From an uncultured Treponema sp. (lineage in GTDB: Bacteria; Spirochaetota; Spirochaetia; Treponematales; Treponemataceae): DNA of 7,802 nucleotides. The position numbers were made by a program, and so were the translations under genes. The notes beneath the pieces were generated by a model, which saw only the letters and a program-made list of their open reading frames with translations, was not told the origin of the DNA and searched no databases. Below are positions 1-6,121 of this stretch, in pieces. Location of the stretch: NCBI GenBank assembly GCA_937901865.1, contig CALDID010000216.1, positions 1-7,802 of the forward strand, in the 5' to 3' direction. The first letter of the stretch is position 1, and the number at the start of each line of letters is the position of its first letter.

Positions 1-53
1 GTAACATTCAATGCACCCTCTGCGCCGTCAAAAGAATTATATCTTTTAGCCAT
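1..53 (-). CDS. N-terminal fragment of an unidentified protein
   Basis: The reverse strand begins an open frame with ATG at 53-51, preceded by a strong AAGGAG Shine-Dalgarno site (60-65 on the plus strand) with a 6-nt spacer. Seventeen codons are visible before the window ends: MAKRYNSFDGAEGALNV. The fragment is too short to assign a family. The start is well supported because ribosome site, spacing and ATG agree and a promoter-like sequence lies about 65-100 nt upstream. The leader contains a small GGCG/CGCC hairpin (67-83) just before the ribosome site. It is transcribed away from every other gene in the window and so is not part of the sugar-sensing operon. Confidence 0.7.
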   Translation of the reverse strand, partial: MAKRYNSFDGAEGALNV

Positions 54-101
54 AAATAACTCCTTAGGCGATAATTTTCCGCCTTAAATCACAAAAATAT
101 C

Positions 102-130
102 TTGACTTAATTGAAGGAGCAATGTATAGT
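102..130 (+). promoter_or_regulatory. Candidate rightward sigma70 promoter
   Basis: TTGACT (102-107) and TATAGT (125-130) are separated by exactly 17 nt, close to consensus. Transcription would start near 137 and meet a strong terminator at 191-234, giving a transcript of about 95-100 nt. There is no rightward gene before the terminator, so either a small RNA is made or this is a chance match in AT-rich DNA. Confidence 0.45.
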
Positions 131-179
131 TATAGCTGTATTGATATTCAACTAAATTAGGACATTGCACCTTTCAATT
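109..179. repeat. Long imperfect inverted repeat over divergent promoters
   Basis: The left arm at 109-125 (AATTGAAGGAGCAATGT) pairs with the right arm at 162-179 (ACATTGCACCTTTCAATT) apart from one inserted base and one mismatch. An inner TAGTT/AACTA pair (127-131 and 150-154) extends the symmetry. The arms overlap or flank both candidate promoters, which suits either an operator for a dimeric regulator or a cruciform/RNA hairpin. No regulator can be named. Confidence 0.5.
123..151 (-). promoter_or_regulatory. Candidate promoter of the leftward gene
   Basis: On the reverse strand TTGAAT (146-151) and TATACA (123-128) are separated by 17 nt, a reasonable sigma70-type match. Transcription would start near 116, giving a leader of about 60 nt before the ATG at 53. 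The -10 box overlaps the -10 box of an opposing promoter on the other strand, so the two could interfere. Assigned by eye only. Confidence 0.4.
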
Positions 180-234
180 TCCAGTTTAGTAAAAAGTCCT
201 TGCTTTATCGGGTAATTCAGCAAGGGCTTTTTTT
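137..234 (+). ncRNA. Possible short RNA between promoter and terminator
   Basis: The interval from the predicted start of the 102-130 promoter to the end of the terminator hairpin is about 98 nt and encodes no protein with a ribosome site. It would consist of a mostly unpaired 5' half and a terminator 3' half. The only support is the promoter-terminator pairing. The terminator could instead belong to leftward transcription, so the call is tentative. Confidence 0.25.
191..234. terminator. Bidirectional intrinsic terminator
   Basis: AAAAAGTCCTTGCT (191-204) pairs with AGCAAGGGCTTTTT (219-232) with one G-T wobble, around a 14-nt loop. A T7 run lies on the plus side and an A5 run, read as T5 on the minus strand, on the other. 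It can therefore stop transcription in both directions. On the minus strand it starts directly at the stop codon of a possible gene remnant (233-235). Confidence 0.8.
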
Positions 235-316
235 ATGCACAATCGTTTTGCATATCAATTTGTACCTCCACTTTCTTGCCTGTAAAACTTTCAACCACAT
301 TGCATATCAGCAGCAG
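233..316 (-). pseudogene. Possible 3' remnant of a leftward gene
   Basis: Read leftward, the stretch is open and ends with TAA at 235-233, immediately before the terminator at 191-234. It would encode the tail CNVVESFTGKKVEVQIDMQN plus DCA, which looks protein-like. The frame stays open into the repeat copy at 317-411 until a stop at 373-371, and there is no start codon with a ribosome site. One reading is a gene whose 5' part was lost or disrupted by the repeat. Chance is a real alternative, since an open run of 27 codons proves little. No family recognised. Confidence 0.2.
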
Positions 317-411
317 AGTACTTGATATGGCAATCTCTAGGCGGTTTTGAAAAAGAGGCTGTGCCTTAGATTATCACATCAAGTGCGATAATGACAGCAT
401 AGCTTTTGCAA
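317..411 (+). repeat. Decayed copy of the dispersed hairpin repeat (copy 1)
   Basis: From TACTTGAT (319-326) to TTTTGCAA (404-411) this segment aligns almost without gaps to 763-855 of copy 2, with scattered substitutions concentrated around 374-386. It keeps the GAGGC-TGT-GCCT hairpin preceded by A5. Both outer ends, including the TAGACCTGTT terminal repeats, are missing, so this is an old or truncated copy. It lies in the same orientation as copy 2. Confidence 0.85.
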
Positions 412-436
412 TACGTCCCTTTTTTGTCTTTTTTCC

Positions 437-668
437 GTCTATCGTCAATACTTGTTTTCGATTATTGAAAGTGCGCTTTTTCGTCTATTGTAAATACGCT
501 TTTTTGTTTTTCGCGATAATTTTTTCTGTCTATCGTAAATAATTTTTTTCTGTTTATTGCAAATACTCGTTTCTGTCTATCGTCAATACTTGTTTTTGTT
601 TATTGTAAATAACACACACTCTATTACTGTAAGTAACACATACTCTGTTATTGTAAGTAACACATACT
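437..668. repeat. Degenerate tandem array, about ten units of 23 nt
   Basis: Units begin near 437, 460, 483, 506, 528, 552, 575, 598, 621 and 645, mostly 22-24 nt apart. The core is GTYTATYGTMAATA followed by a T-rich half. Units at 437 and 575 match over 22 nt, and TGTAAGTAACACATACTCTG occurs perfectly at 628-647 and 652-671. Units 2 and 4 are strongly degenerate but keep the phase. The last three units replace the T-rich half with a CACA-rich half. The period is not a multiple of three, so it is not a protein repeat, and units abut with no unique spacers, so it is not a CRISPR. It ends about 60 nt upstream of the operon's -10 box, so a regulatory role is possible. Confidence 0.8.
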
Positions 669-728
669 CTGCTCTTTGAGAGAAAGAAATTTCGGCTTGA
701 AAAAACGATAGCGGATAGCATATTTGTG

Positions 729-737
729 TGCTATAAT
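729..737 (+). promoter_or_regulatory. Extended -10 promoter of the sugar-sensing operon
   Basis: TGCTATAAT (729-737) is an exact extended -10 motif (TG-N-TATAAT). No good -35 box lies at the normal distance; TTGAAA at 697-702 is too far. Extended -10 promoters tolerate this. The last T of the -10 box is also the first base of the MITE-like element, so transcription would begin inside the element near 744 and carry about 140 nt of leader to the ATG at 884. Confidence 0.55.
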
Positions 738-863
738 AGACCTGTTCGGAATGTCATTGTCGTACTTGATACGGCAATCTCTAGGCGGTTTTGAAAAAGA
801 GGCTGTGCCTCAGATTATCGGGTCAGGTGAGATAATGACAGCATACCTTTTGTAACAGGTCTA
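737..863 (+). mobile_element. Intact 127-bp MITE-like element (copy 2)
   Basis: The element is bounded by perfect 10-bp inverted repeats, TAGACCTGTT (737-746) and AACAGGTCTA (854-863). Inside are three short hairpins: GTCGTA/TACGGC (759-775), GAGGC-TGT-GCCTC (799-811) and TTATC/GATAA (815-835). It has no coding capacity. The TA at both ends is what TA-targeting transposons of the IS630/Tc1-mariner type leave; that assignment is inference, since no transposase is visible. Removing it and one TA would leave the -10 box about 22 nt from the ATG. In this orientation the A5-GAGGC hairpin would terminate only minus-strand transcription, so the operon can read through. Confidence 0.8.
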
Positions 864-883
864 ATGTATAAATGGAGATGTAA

Positions 884-1840
884 ATGAAGTTTGAAAAGCT
901 GAATGTGCAGCGCATTGTTTTTGTCTTTCTGATTTTTATTCTGCTTTTTATTTTCATAATATATGTGTGTTTCTCTCTTCCGCGCATCACTCAAAGACCT
1001 ACGATAAAAGACTCTTCAAAATCTCATCACGTTTTAATCATCGGAGAGGCGCAAAATAAATCGTTTTTGCAACGTGTTTTGACAGGCGCGAAAGAGGCTT
1101 CTGAAAATTATGATTGCGTGATAGAACTGTTAGTGCCGAAAAGCTATGCGGCAGAAGAAAGCATTGATAGCTTATTTGAATATGCAACGTTTATCGAACC
1201 TGATGGCATAATTGCTTGTATTCCTGAAACATTTTTCCCTTCTGAACCGCTTGTAAATTCTAAAGGCAAGGCAATTCCGCTCATCACGCTGTCGAATTAT
1301 AATGCAGAGCTGGAGCAAGTGGCGTATATTGGCACAAATCAATCAGAATTGGGGCGAAAAATAGCACTTGAGGGAGCAAGCTATCTTTCTAAAGGCGGAA
1401 AAGCACAGGGAAGCGTTGCGGTTGTGAGCCTTACGCACGACTTTCGAGTAAATTACAGCACTCTTATGAACAGCTTAACGAACTCGCTTTTAAAATACAA
1501 AGATATACAAACAAGCGTTCTTGATTATGCAAACGGAAGGGAGTTTTTAGCAAAAGAAGATATAGACCTCATCATTTGCCCGTCGAGCGAAGACACGATA
1601 AAAGTGGCGCAGCTTGTTACTGAGCTTCACAAAGAGGGAAAAGTCGGCATTATTGGATTTGGAGGCGGGGAGATACTTGAAACATACTTACAAAAAGGAA
1701 CGATAACAGAGCTTTTGTCGATAGACAGCGAAAGTATGGGAAAAAGCGCAATAAATGAGCTGTTTTCATATCTTAATACAGGGTATGCAAACAGCTATGT
1801 GATGAGTGGGCTTGAGATAAAGAGGAGCGAAAAGAAATGA
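884..1840 (+). CDS. Membrane-anchored periplasmic sugar-binding sensor protein
   Basis: The 318-aa protein has one N-terminal hydrophobic segment (about residues 11-32) with no lipobox, followed by a periplasmic-binding-protein fold of the ribose/galactose type. Family-like features are YIGTNQSELGRKIA near residue 148, the hinge-side VAVVSL strand, and a C-terminal IIGFGGG...LQKGTITELLSID segment typical of sugar-binding sensors. The usual GFDD-like acidic residues are absent, so its ligand is uncertain. The ATG is supported by GGAG at 874-877 with a 6-nt spacer. Its TGA overlaps the ATG of the kinase gene (ATGA), indicating translational coupling. By analogy with clostridial XylFII, it probably binds a sugar outside the membrane and controls the adjacent kinase rather than feeding a transporter. 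Fold: confident. Role: inferred from context. Confidence 0.8.
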   Translation: MKFEKLNVQRIVFVFLIFILLFIFIIYVCFSLPRITQRPTIKDSSKSHHVLIIGEAQNKSFLQRVLTGAKEASENYDCVIELLVPKSYAAEESIDSLFEYATFIEPDGIIACIPETFFPSEPLVNSKGKAIPLITLSNYNAELEQVAYIGTNQSELGRKIALEGASYLSKGGKAQGSVAVVSLTHDFRVNYSTLMNSLTNSLLKYKDIQTSVLDYANGREFLAKEDIDLIICPSSEDTIKVAQLVTELHKEGKVGIIGFGGGEILETYLQKGTITELLSIDSESMGKSAINELFSYLNTGYANSYVMSGLEIKRSEKK

Positions 1841-3306
1841 AAAAAAGTATGCGCTTTCGCATTATGGCAAGCGTCATTTCTGCTATCATCGTGATGATGA
1901 TTTGTCAGTTAGCGGTATTTGCCCTCGACAGAAGAATTATCAGCAAAATGGGGGAATCGTATCAAACGAATGCACAGCTTTCTGAAGTGTCTGAATTGCT
2001 TTCTAAAATGGAGAGTGCGCTTGAAACGTATATAGAATACAAAACGTTTGAAAGTATAGATTCGTATTATCATTTTCAAGCGGCAAGCGAAGAAAAACTG
2101 TTTTGGTTTCCGACGACTCCTTCAGAAGACGAAGTTTTGCAAAAAGAATACATCGTGCGCCGCCTTATAACAACCCTCTACACCTATAGCAGAGATGCCG
2201 TAACGATGCAAAGGGCAAATGACAGAGAAAGAGCTGTTTTGAGCTTAAAGAAGAGCCTCAAATGCTATGCTGTGCTGCAAGCAAATACACAAGAGCTAAG
2301 CAATATGCTGCTGCAAAAAAACGCCGCGCTGTATGCAGAGAATAAAGAACGGCTGCTTACGTTTTCTAAGCTGGGAATTGTTTTGCTCTTGCTCTTTTTT
2401 CTGTGTATGCTCAATGTCCTCTATATATCTGTAACGCATATCACAAAACCGCTTTATGATATATCCGCTGTTGCGTTGCGTCTTGCAAACAGAGATTTTG
2501 AAGTGCCGCTTTTTAACAACAATGACCACACCGAAACAGGCACAATCTGCCGCGCATTCGACCGTATGATTATCAGCATACGAGAATACATAAAGGCAAT
2601 TATTGACAGTGCGGCAAAGGAAAATGAGCTAAAAGAAAAAGAGCTTAAAATGAGGGAACTCTACGCCGACGCACAGCTACGCGCTTTGCAGAATCAAATA
2701 AATCCGCATTTTCTGTTTAACACGCTCAATACTGGCGCACAGCTTGCTATGATTGAGGGAGCGGATAAAACGTGCTACTTTATGGAACAAGTTGCGGATT
2801 TTTTTCGATACAACATAAACTCAAAAGGGCAATCTGCTTCGATAGATGAAGAGCTTTCTCTCACGGATAACTTTGTTTATATAATGAAAGTGAGATTTGG
2901 AAACAGGCTCGACTTTGAAAAACAGGTTTCACAGGAAAAGCATTCGCAGCGTTTGCCGAGAATGACGTTGCAGCCGCTTGTTGAAAACTGTATACGGCAT
3001 GGCTTTAAGGGAAATACGAGCCGTGTTCGATTGTGTGTAGAGAGCGAACTGTATGTAACTAAAATCACTGTATCTGATAACGGCGGCGGGTTTTCAAAAG
3101 AAATCAGAGAAAATATTTTAAGCTCTAATCCCGACACGTCTTCTATTCCCAAATCTTCAGATTCCAACGGTACGGGGCTTGTGAATGTCATTTCTCGGCT
3201 TCGCTTATATTTTCATAGGCAAGATGTTTTTGATATACTAGATAATGATGAAGGCGGCACTACTTTTTTATTGAGGATTCCAAATGTATACAATACTGTT
3301 GACTGA
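1837..3306 (+). CDS. YesM/LytS-type sensor histidine kinase
   Basis: The 489-aa protein has transmembrane segments at about residues 10-30 and 178-200 enclosing a mainly helical extracytoplasmic domain of about 145 residues. A HAMP linker (about 200-255) and a Glu/Lys-rich coiled coil (about 260-285) follow. The His_kinase domain has the phosphoacceptor His291 in NQINPHFLFNTLNT. The ATPase domain has the N box (VENCIRHGF, Asn384), G1 box (DNGGGF, 414-419) and G2 box (GTGLVNVISRL, 446-456). All catalytic motifs are intact. The external domain is too small and helical to be a sugar pocket, consistent with sensing through the binding protein encoded upstream. AGGAG at 1823-1827 lies 9 nt before the start. 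The gene overlaps the regulator gene by 23 nt, so the two are a cognate pair. Confidence 0.95.
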   Translation: MKKSMRFRIMASVISAIIVMMICQLAVFALDRRIISKMGESYQTNAQLSEVSELLSKMESALETYIEYKTFESIDSYYHFQAASEEKLFWFPTTPSEDEVLQKEYIVRRLITTLYTYSRDAVTMQRANDRERAVLSLKKSLKCYAVLQANTQELSNMLLQKNAALYAENKERLLTFSKLGIVLLLLFFLCMLNVLYISVTHITKPLYDISAVALRLANRDFEVPLFNNNDHTETGTICRAFDRMIISIREYIKAIIDSAAKENELKEKELKMRELYADAQLRALQNQINPHFLFNTLNTGAQLAMIEGADKTCYFMEQVADFFRYNINSKGQSASIDEELSLTDNFVYIMKVRFGNRLDFEKQVSQEKHSQRLPRMTLQPLVENCIRHGFKGNTSRVRLCVESELYVTKITVSDNGGGFSKEIRENILSSNPDTSSIPKSSDSNGTGLVNVISRLRLYFHRQDVFDILDNDEGGTTFLLRIPNVYNTVD

Positions 3307-4843
3307 TGACGAGCAAATAATGATTGACTCGCTGACAATGACGCTCACAAAAAACTTTGCAAGTGAAGTAAAGCTGTTTTCGGCTCTTTCTGGCTCGGAA
3401 GCTCTTGAAATCGTAGCGAAAAATCAAATCGACATCATTTTTATGGATATAAATATGCCAGGATTGAACGGATTGCAGACGGTGAGCTATATAAAGCAGT
3501 CAAAGCCTGATACGGTCGTGATAATCTTGAGCGCATTTGATGAGTTTGAATATGCAAAAGAAGCCGTGAACATTGGCGCATTTAAGTATTTAACAAAGCC
3601 TGTTAATCGCAATACCGTTATCGATACCGTAAAAAGCGCATTTGACGAAATCGACAAGAGAAGAGGGCGCGTTTTTAGCGAAGTGGAATTGCATAAAAAG
3701 CTAGAAATCGTTTCTCCGATGGTGGAAAGCGACTTTATTTATTCTGCGGCTTTTGGCGGCAAAGACATCAGAGAATACTTTTCTTATTTCGAGATAGAGC
3801 ATTGTGTGTATTGCTTTTGCTGCATTGAGATAGCGCACCTTGACGACAAGAATAAATATGAAGTCTACAACGAGATACGAGAGATACTGTGTGCAAAAAC
3901 GCGGTGTATTATCGGCTCGTTTATGGCGAATAGGCTTGCGGTGTTTTTTTATTTCCCTGATTCTGCCTCTCGTGAAAACGACGAAAAAGAGCTGAAAGAG
4001 CGGATAAAAGAGATATTTTCTTTGCTGTCGATGCGCATTTCAAAATATATTCGCTTTGGCGTGAGTCCGTTTGAAACTGCTATTGAAAAGACAACGGTGT
4101 CTTATAATAAAGCTCTGGAAGCCTTGATAAGCATAAAAGACGACGAAGAGGGGCTAAAGATTGCGTTTTGTGAAAAGGTGAGCCTAGAAGAGAGCGAGAG
4201 CGAAGAGAAAATGGCAGAAAAGATTTACGGGCGAGTAATGGTGGGGGATTCTTCTGCCTTGCCTCCGTTGGTTAGCGCATATATAAAAAAGTTGTATTCG
4301 CTCTATGACGGAAAAGAAGACAAAATAAAGAATGCGCTTTTTTCTTTGCTGGTGAATGTGAAAAATGTTGCTACAAAAATAGCGGTGAGCTATAAAAATG
4401 CTTTGTTCGAGAATGCGTTTTCGTTTTTCTGCAACGAACATAGTAAAGACGCGCTCGAAGAGTTTGTGTTGACGCTGTGTAGTGATTCTGCAAATGCGGT
4501 AAAAGAAACGCTTTCAAAATCTGAAAACCCGATTATAACGATGGCTCTAAAGTATATAAACTCACATCTTTCTACGAGCTTTTCGCTTGAAGAGGTTTCT
4601 CGTTTTTCTGGGGTAAGCCCGTTTTATTTAAGCAAGCTCTTTAAGGAAGAAAAAAAAGAAAATTTCACGGCTTTTGTTACGAATTTACGATTGGAAAAAG
4701 CAAAAACGCTGCTTCAAAGCACTCGTTCAAGCATAAAAGAAGTGAGCGCGGAAGTTGGCTATAATGACCAAAATTATTTTAGCCGCATATTTCGCTATCA
4801 ATACGGAATGACACCAACGGAGTTCAGAGATGCAAAAAAGTAA
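3284..4843 (+). CDS. YesN-type response regulator with AraC DNA-binding domain
   Basis: The 519-aa protein starts with a CheY-like receiver: acidic pocket Asp8-Asp9, phosphoacceptor Asp55 in FMDINMPG, switch Ser83 and conserved Lys105 in YLTKP. A middle region of about 290 residues has no motif I recognise and is typical of long YesN-type regulators. The C-terminal 105 residues are an AraC/XylS domain with two helix-turn-helices (about 435-456 and 484-514), including the family signature around EVGYNDQNYFSRIFR and GMTPTEFR. The start uses GAGG at 3273-3276 with a 7-nt spacer. It is the cytoplasmic output of the kinase encoded just upstream and should activate sugar transport or utilisation genes. 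Its DNA target is unknown. The gene overlaps the downstream xylF-like gene by 14 nt. Confidence 0.95.
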   Translation: MYTILLTDDEQIMIDSLTMTLTKNFASEVKLFSALSGSEALEIVAKNQIDIIFMDINMPGLNGLQTVSYIKQSKPDTVVIILSAFDEFEYAKEAVNIGAFKYLTKPVNRNTVIDTVKSAFDEIDKRRGRVFSEVELHKKLEIVSPMVESDFIYSAAFGGKDIREYFSYFEIEHCVYCFCCIEIAHLDDKNKYEVYNEIREILCAKTRCIIGSFMANRLAVFFYFPDSASRENDEKELKERIKEIFSLLSMRISKYIRFGVSPFETAIEKTTVSYNKALEALISIKDDEEGLKIAFCEKVSLEESESEEKMAEKIYGRVMVGDSSALPPLVSAYIKKLYSLYDGKEDKIKNALFSLLVNVKNVATKIAVSYKNALFENAFSFFCNEHSKDALEEFVLTLCSDSANAVKETLSKSENPIITMALKYINSHLSTSFSLEEVSRFSGVSPFYLSKLFKEEKKENFTAFVTNLRLEKAKTLLQSTRSSIKEVSAEVGYNDQNYFSRIFRYQYGMTPTEFRDAKK

Positions 4844-5891
4844 TTTTTTCTGCCTGTATTTTTTGTCGATATGCTTGATTTTGCTCTTATCGTGTACAAA
4901 GACGAGCAATGAGGGCGCAGTAGACAAAGTGAAAAGAGAAAAGGAAAAAGTGGTTATTGGGTTTTCTATCGATACGCTTGCGCTTGAAAGGTGGCAAAGG
5001 GATTTGGATATTTTTATCGATACTGTAGGGGAGCTTGGCGGTGAAGTCATTGTGCAAAATGCAGGGAACAGCATTGAAATGCAGAATAAGCAGCTTTTAT
5101 ATCTGTTGTCGAAAAAAGTGGATAGCGTGGTTATTCTTGCAAAAAAGTGCGATACATTAAGTGAGTCTATACAAAAGTTTCGCTCGAAAAATATCCCCGT
5201 TATCGCTTATGACCGACTTATCACAAAGGCTGATATAAGTATGTATATTTCGGTTAATACACAAAGCGTTGGCGAAATAATGGCGAAAAATATGCTAAAA
5301 CGCAGTACAGGTGGAAATTGGTTTTGTATTCTAGGGCCTGAAGACGATTATAATATGACGTTGCTTCATCGCGGAATACAAAACGGAATTAAAAACACAG
5401 GAATACGAATTGTGCAAACGTATTTCACGCAGGGGTGGAATTACGACGTATCGTATCAAGAAGCGGTGAATGTGATTACGGGCAAAATTACTCCAAATGC
5501 GATTATTTGCGGAAATGACGCTGTTGCAGGGAGTGTTATTCAAGCGGTGAGTGATTATTACGGCGAAAAGCACATACCGATTTGCGGACAAGATGCAGAT
5601 ATTGCGGCGTGTCAAAATATTGTCAGAGGAAAGCAAGAGTTTACGGTGTATAAACCGATAACTTCTCTTTCGGCAAAAGCGGCAGAATGTGCGGTATCGC
5701 TTGCGAAGGGAATTGCGGTAGAAGATTTGCCAGATATAAAAGAGCAAAAACAGACGATTGATAACGGCTTTGCGGAAATCCCTGTTGTTTGGTTAGAGCC
5801 AAAACTGGTTACAAAAGAAAACATTGATTCCGTTATTATTGACACAGGGTTTCATACTAAAGGAGAAATTTACGGACAAAGCAATTATTAG
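4830..5891 (+). CDS. xylF: XylF-like D-xylose-binding lipoprotein
   Basis: The 353-aa protein is a periplasmic binding protein strongly resembling E. coli XylF throughout. A signal peptide ends in the lipobox LLSC, so Cys22 is the likely lipid anchor. Residues corresponding to known xylose contacts are kept: Arg54 in LERWQ, Asp128-Arg129 in AYDRL, Asn175, Asn229 in GNDA, Asp255 in GQDAD and Lys275 in YKPI. The WLPENA segment of XylF is replaced by WNYDVSYQEA, putting Glu212 roughly where XylF has the ligand-binding Asn. The C terminus (SVIIDTGFHTKGEIYG) is complete. GGAG at 4819-4822 supports the start. The TAG stop is formed by the terminal repeat of the MITE-like element. No xylG or xylH follows, so it may feed a distant ABC transporter or assist the sensor encoded upstream. 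Confidence 0.92.
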   Translation: MQKSNFFCLYFLSICLILLLSCTKTSNEGAVDKVKREKEKVVIGFSIDTLALERWQRDLDIFIDTVGELGGEVIVQNAGNSIEMQNKQLLYLLSKKVDSVVILAKKCDTLSESIQKFRSKNIPVIAYDRLITKADISMYISVNTQSVGEIMAKNMLKRSTGGNWFCILGPEDDYNMTLLHRGIQNGIKNTGIRIVQTYFTQGWNYDVSYQEAVNVITGKITPNAIICGNDAVAGSVIQAVSDYYGEKHIPICGQDADIAACQNIVRGKQEFTVYKPITSLSAKAAECAVSLAKGIAVEDLPDIKEQKQTIDNGFAEIPVVWLEPKLVTKENIDSVIIDTGFHTKGEIYGQSNY

Positions 5892-6021
5892 ACCTGTTCG
5901 ATAATTGTCATTATCGGGCTTGAGCCGATAATCTGAGGCACAGCCTCTTTTTCAAAATGCCTACAGAAGATAGATTCCCGTGTCAAGCACGAGAATGACA
6001 TAAGGTTTCCGAACAGGTCTA
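5889..6021 (-). mobile_element. Intact 133-bp MITE-like element, inverted (copy 3)
   Basis: Perfect 12-bp inverted ends, TAGACCTGTTCG (5889-5900) and CGAACAGGTCTA (6010-6021), bound an element that matches copy 2 when reverse-complemented. It holds an 8-bp hairpin ATTATCGG/CCGATAAT (5910-5932), the GAGGC-ACA-GCCTC hairpin with T5, and a CGTG/CACG hairpin (5979-5991). Its first three bases are the xylF stop codon. Removing the element and one TA restores TAT-TAG, so the pre-insertion protein would have been one tyrosine longer. Confidence 0.85.
5935..5952 (+). terminator. Terminator hairpin carried by the repeat element
   Basis: GAGGC (5935-5939), loop ACA and GCCTC (5943-5947) are followed by T5 (5948-5952). 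The stem is short but GC-rich. It lies 44 nt after the xylF stop and is the only terminator candidate between the operon and the next promoter. In copies 1 and 2 the same hairpin points the other way. Confidence 0.55.
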
Positions 6022-6086
6022 TTAGGCGAAAAAAAGAGATTACAGAAAAAAATGAGAGATTTTAGAGAAAATTTTTAGAAAAACAC

Positions 6087-6115
6087 TTGATTTTTTTAAT
6101 CGTGCGTGTTATAGT
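6087..6115 (+). promoter_or_regulatory. Sigma70 promoter of a structured small RNA or leader
   Basis: TTGATT (6087-6092) and TATAGT (6110-6115) are separated by 17 nt. The purine/A-rich stretch at 6027-6083 directly upstream could act as an UP element. Transcription would start near 6121-6122, exactly where a hairpin-rich region begins. Confidence 0.65.
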
Positions 6116-6121
6116 AAAGTG

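Noticed and set aside
123..158. Twelve-codon frame MYSYSCIDIQLN
   Set aside because: The AAGGAG before it is only 2 nt from the ATG, the frame lies in the promoter/inverted-repeat region, and it would begin before the predicted transcription start.
437..668. CRISPR-like array
   Set aside because: The units abut each other and are themselves degenerate. There are no unique spacers, no palindromic repeats and no cas genes.
4184..5074. Leftward open frames within the regulator and xylF genes
   Set aside because: They are shadows of intact, motif-rich genes on the other strand.
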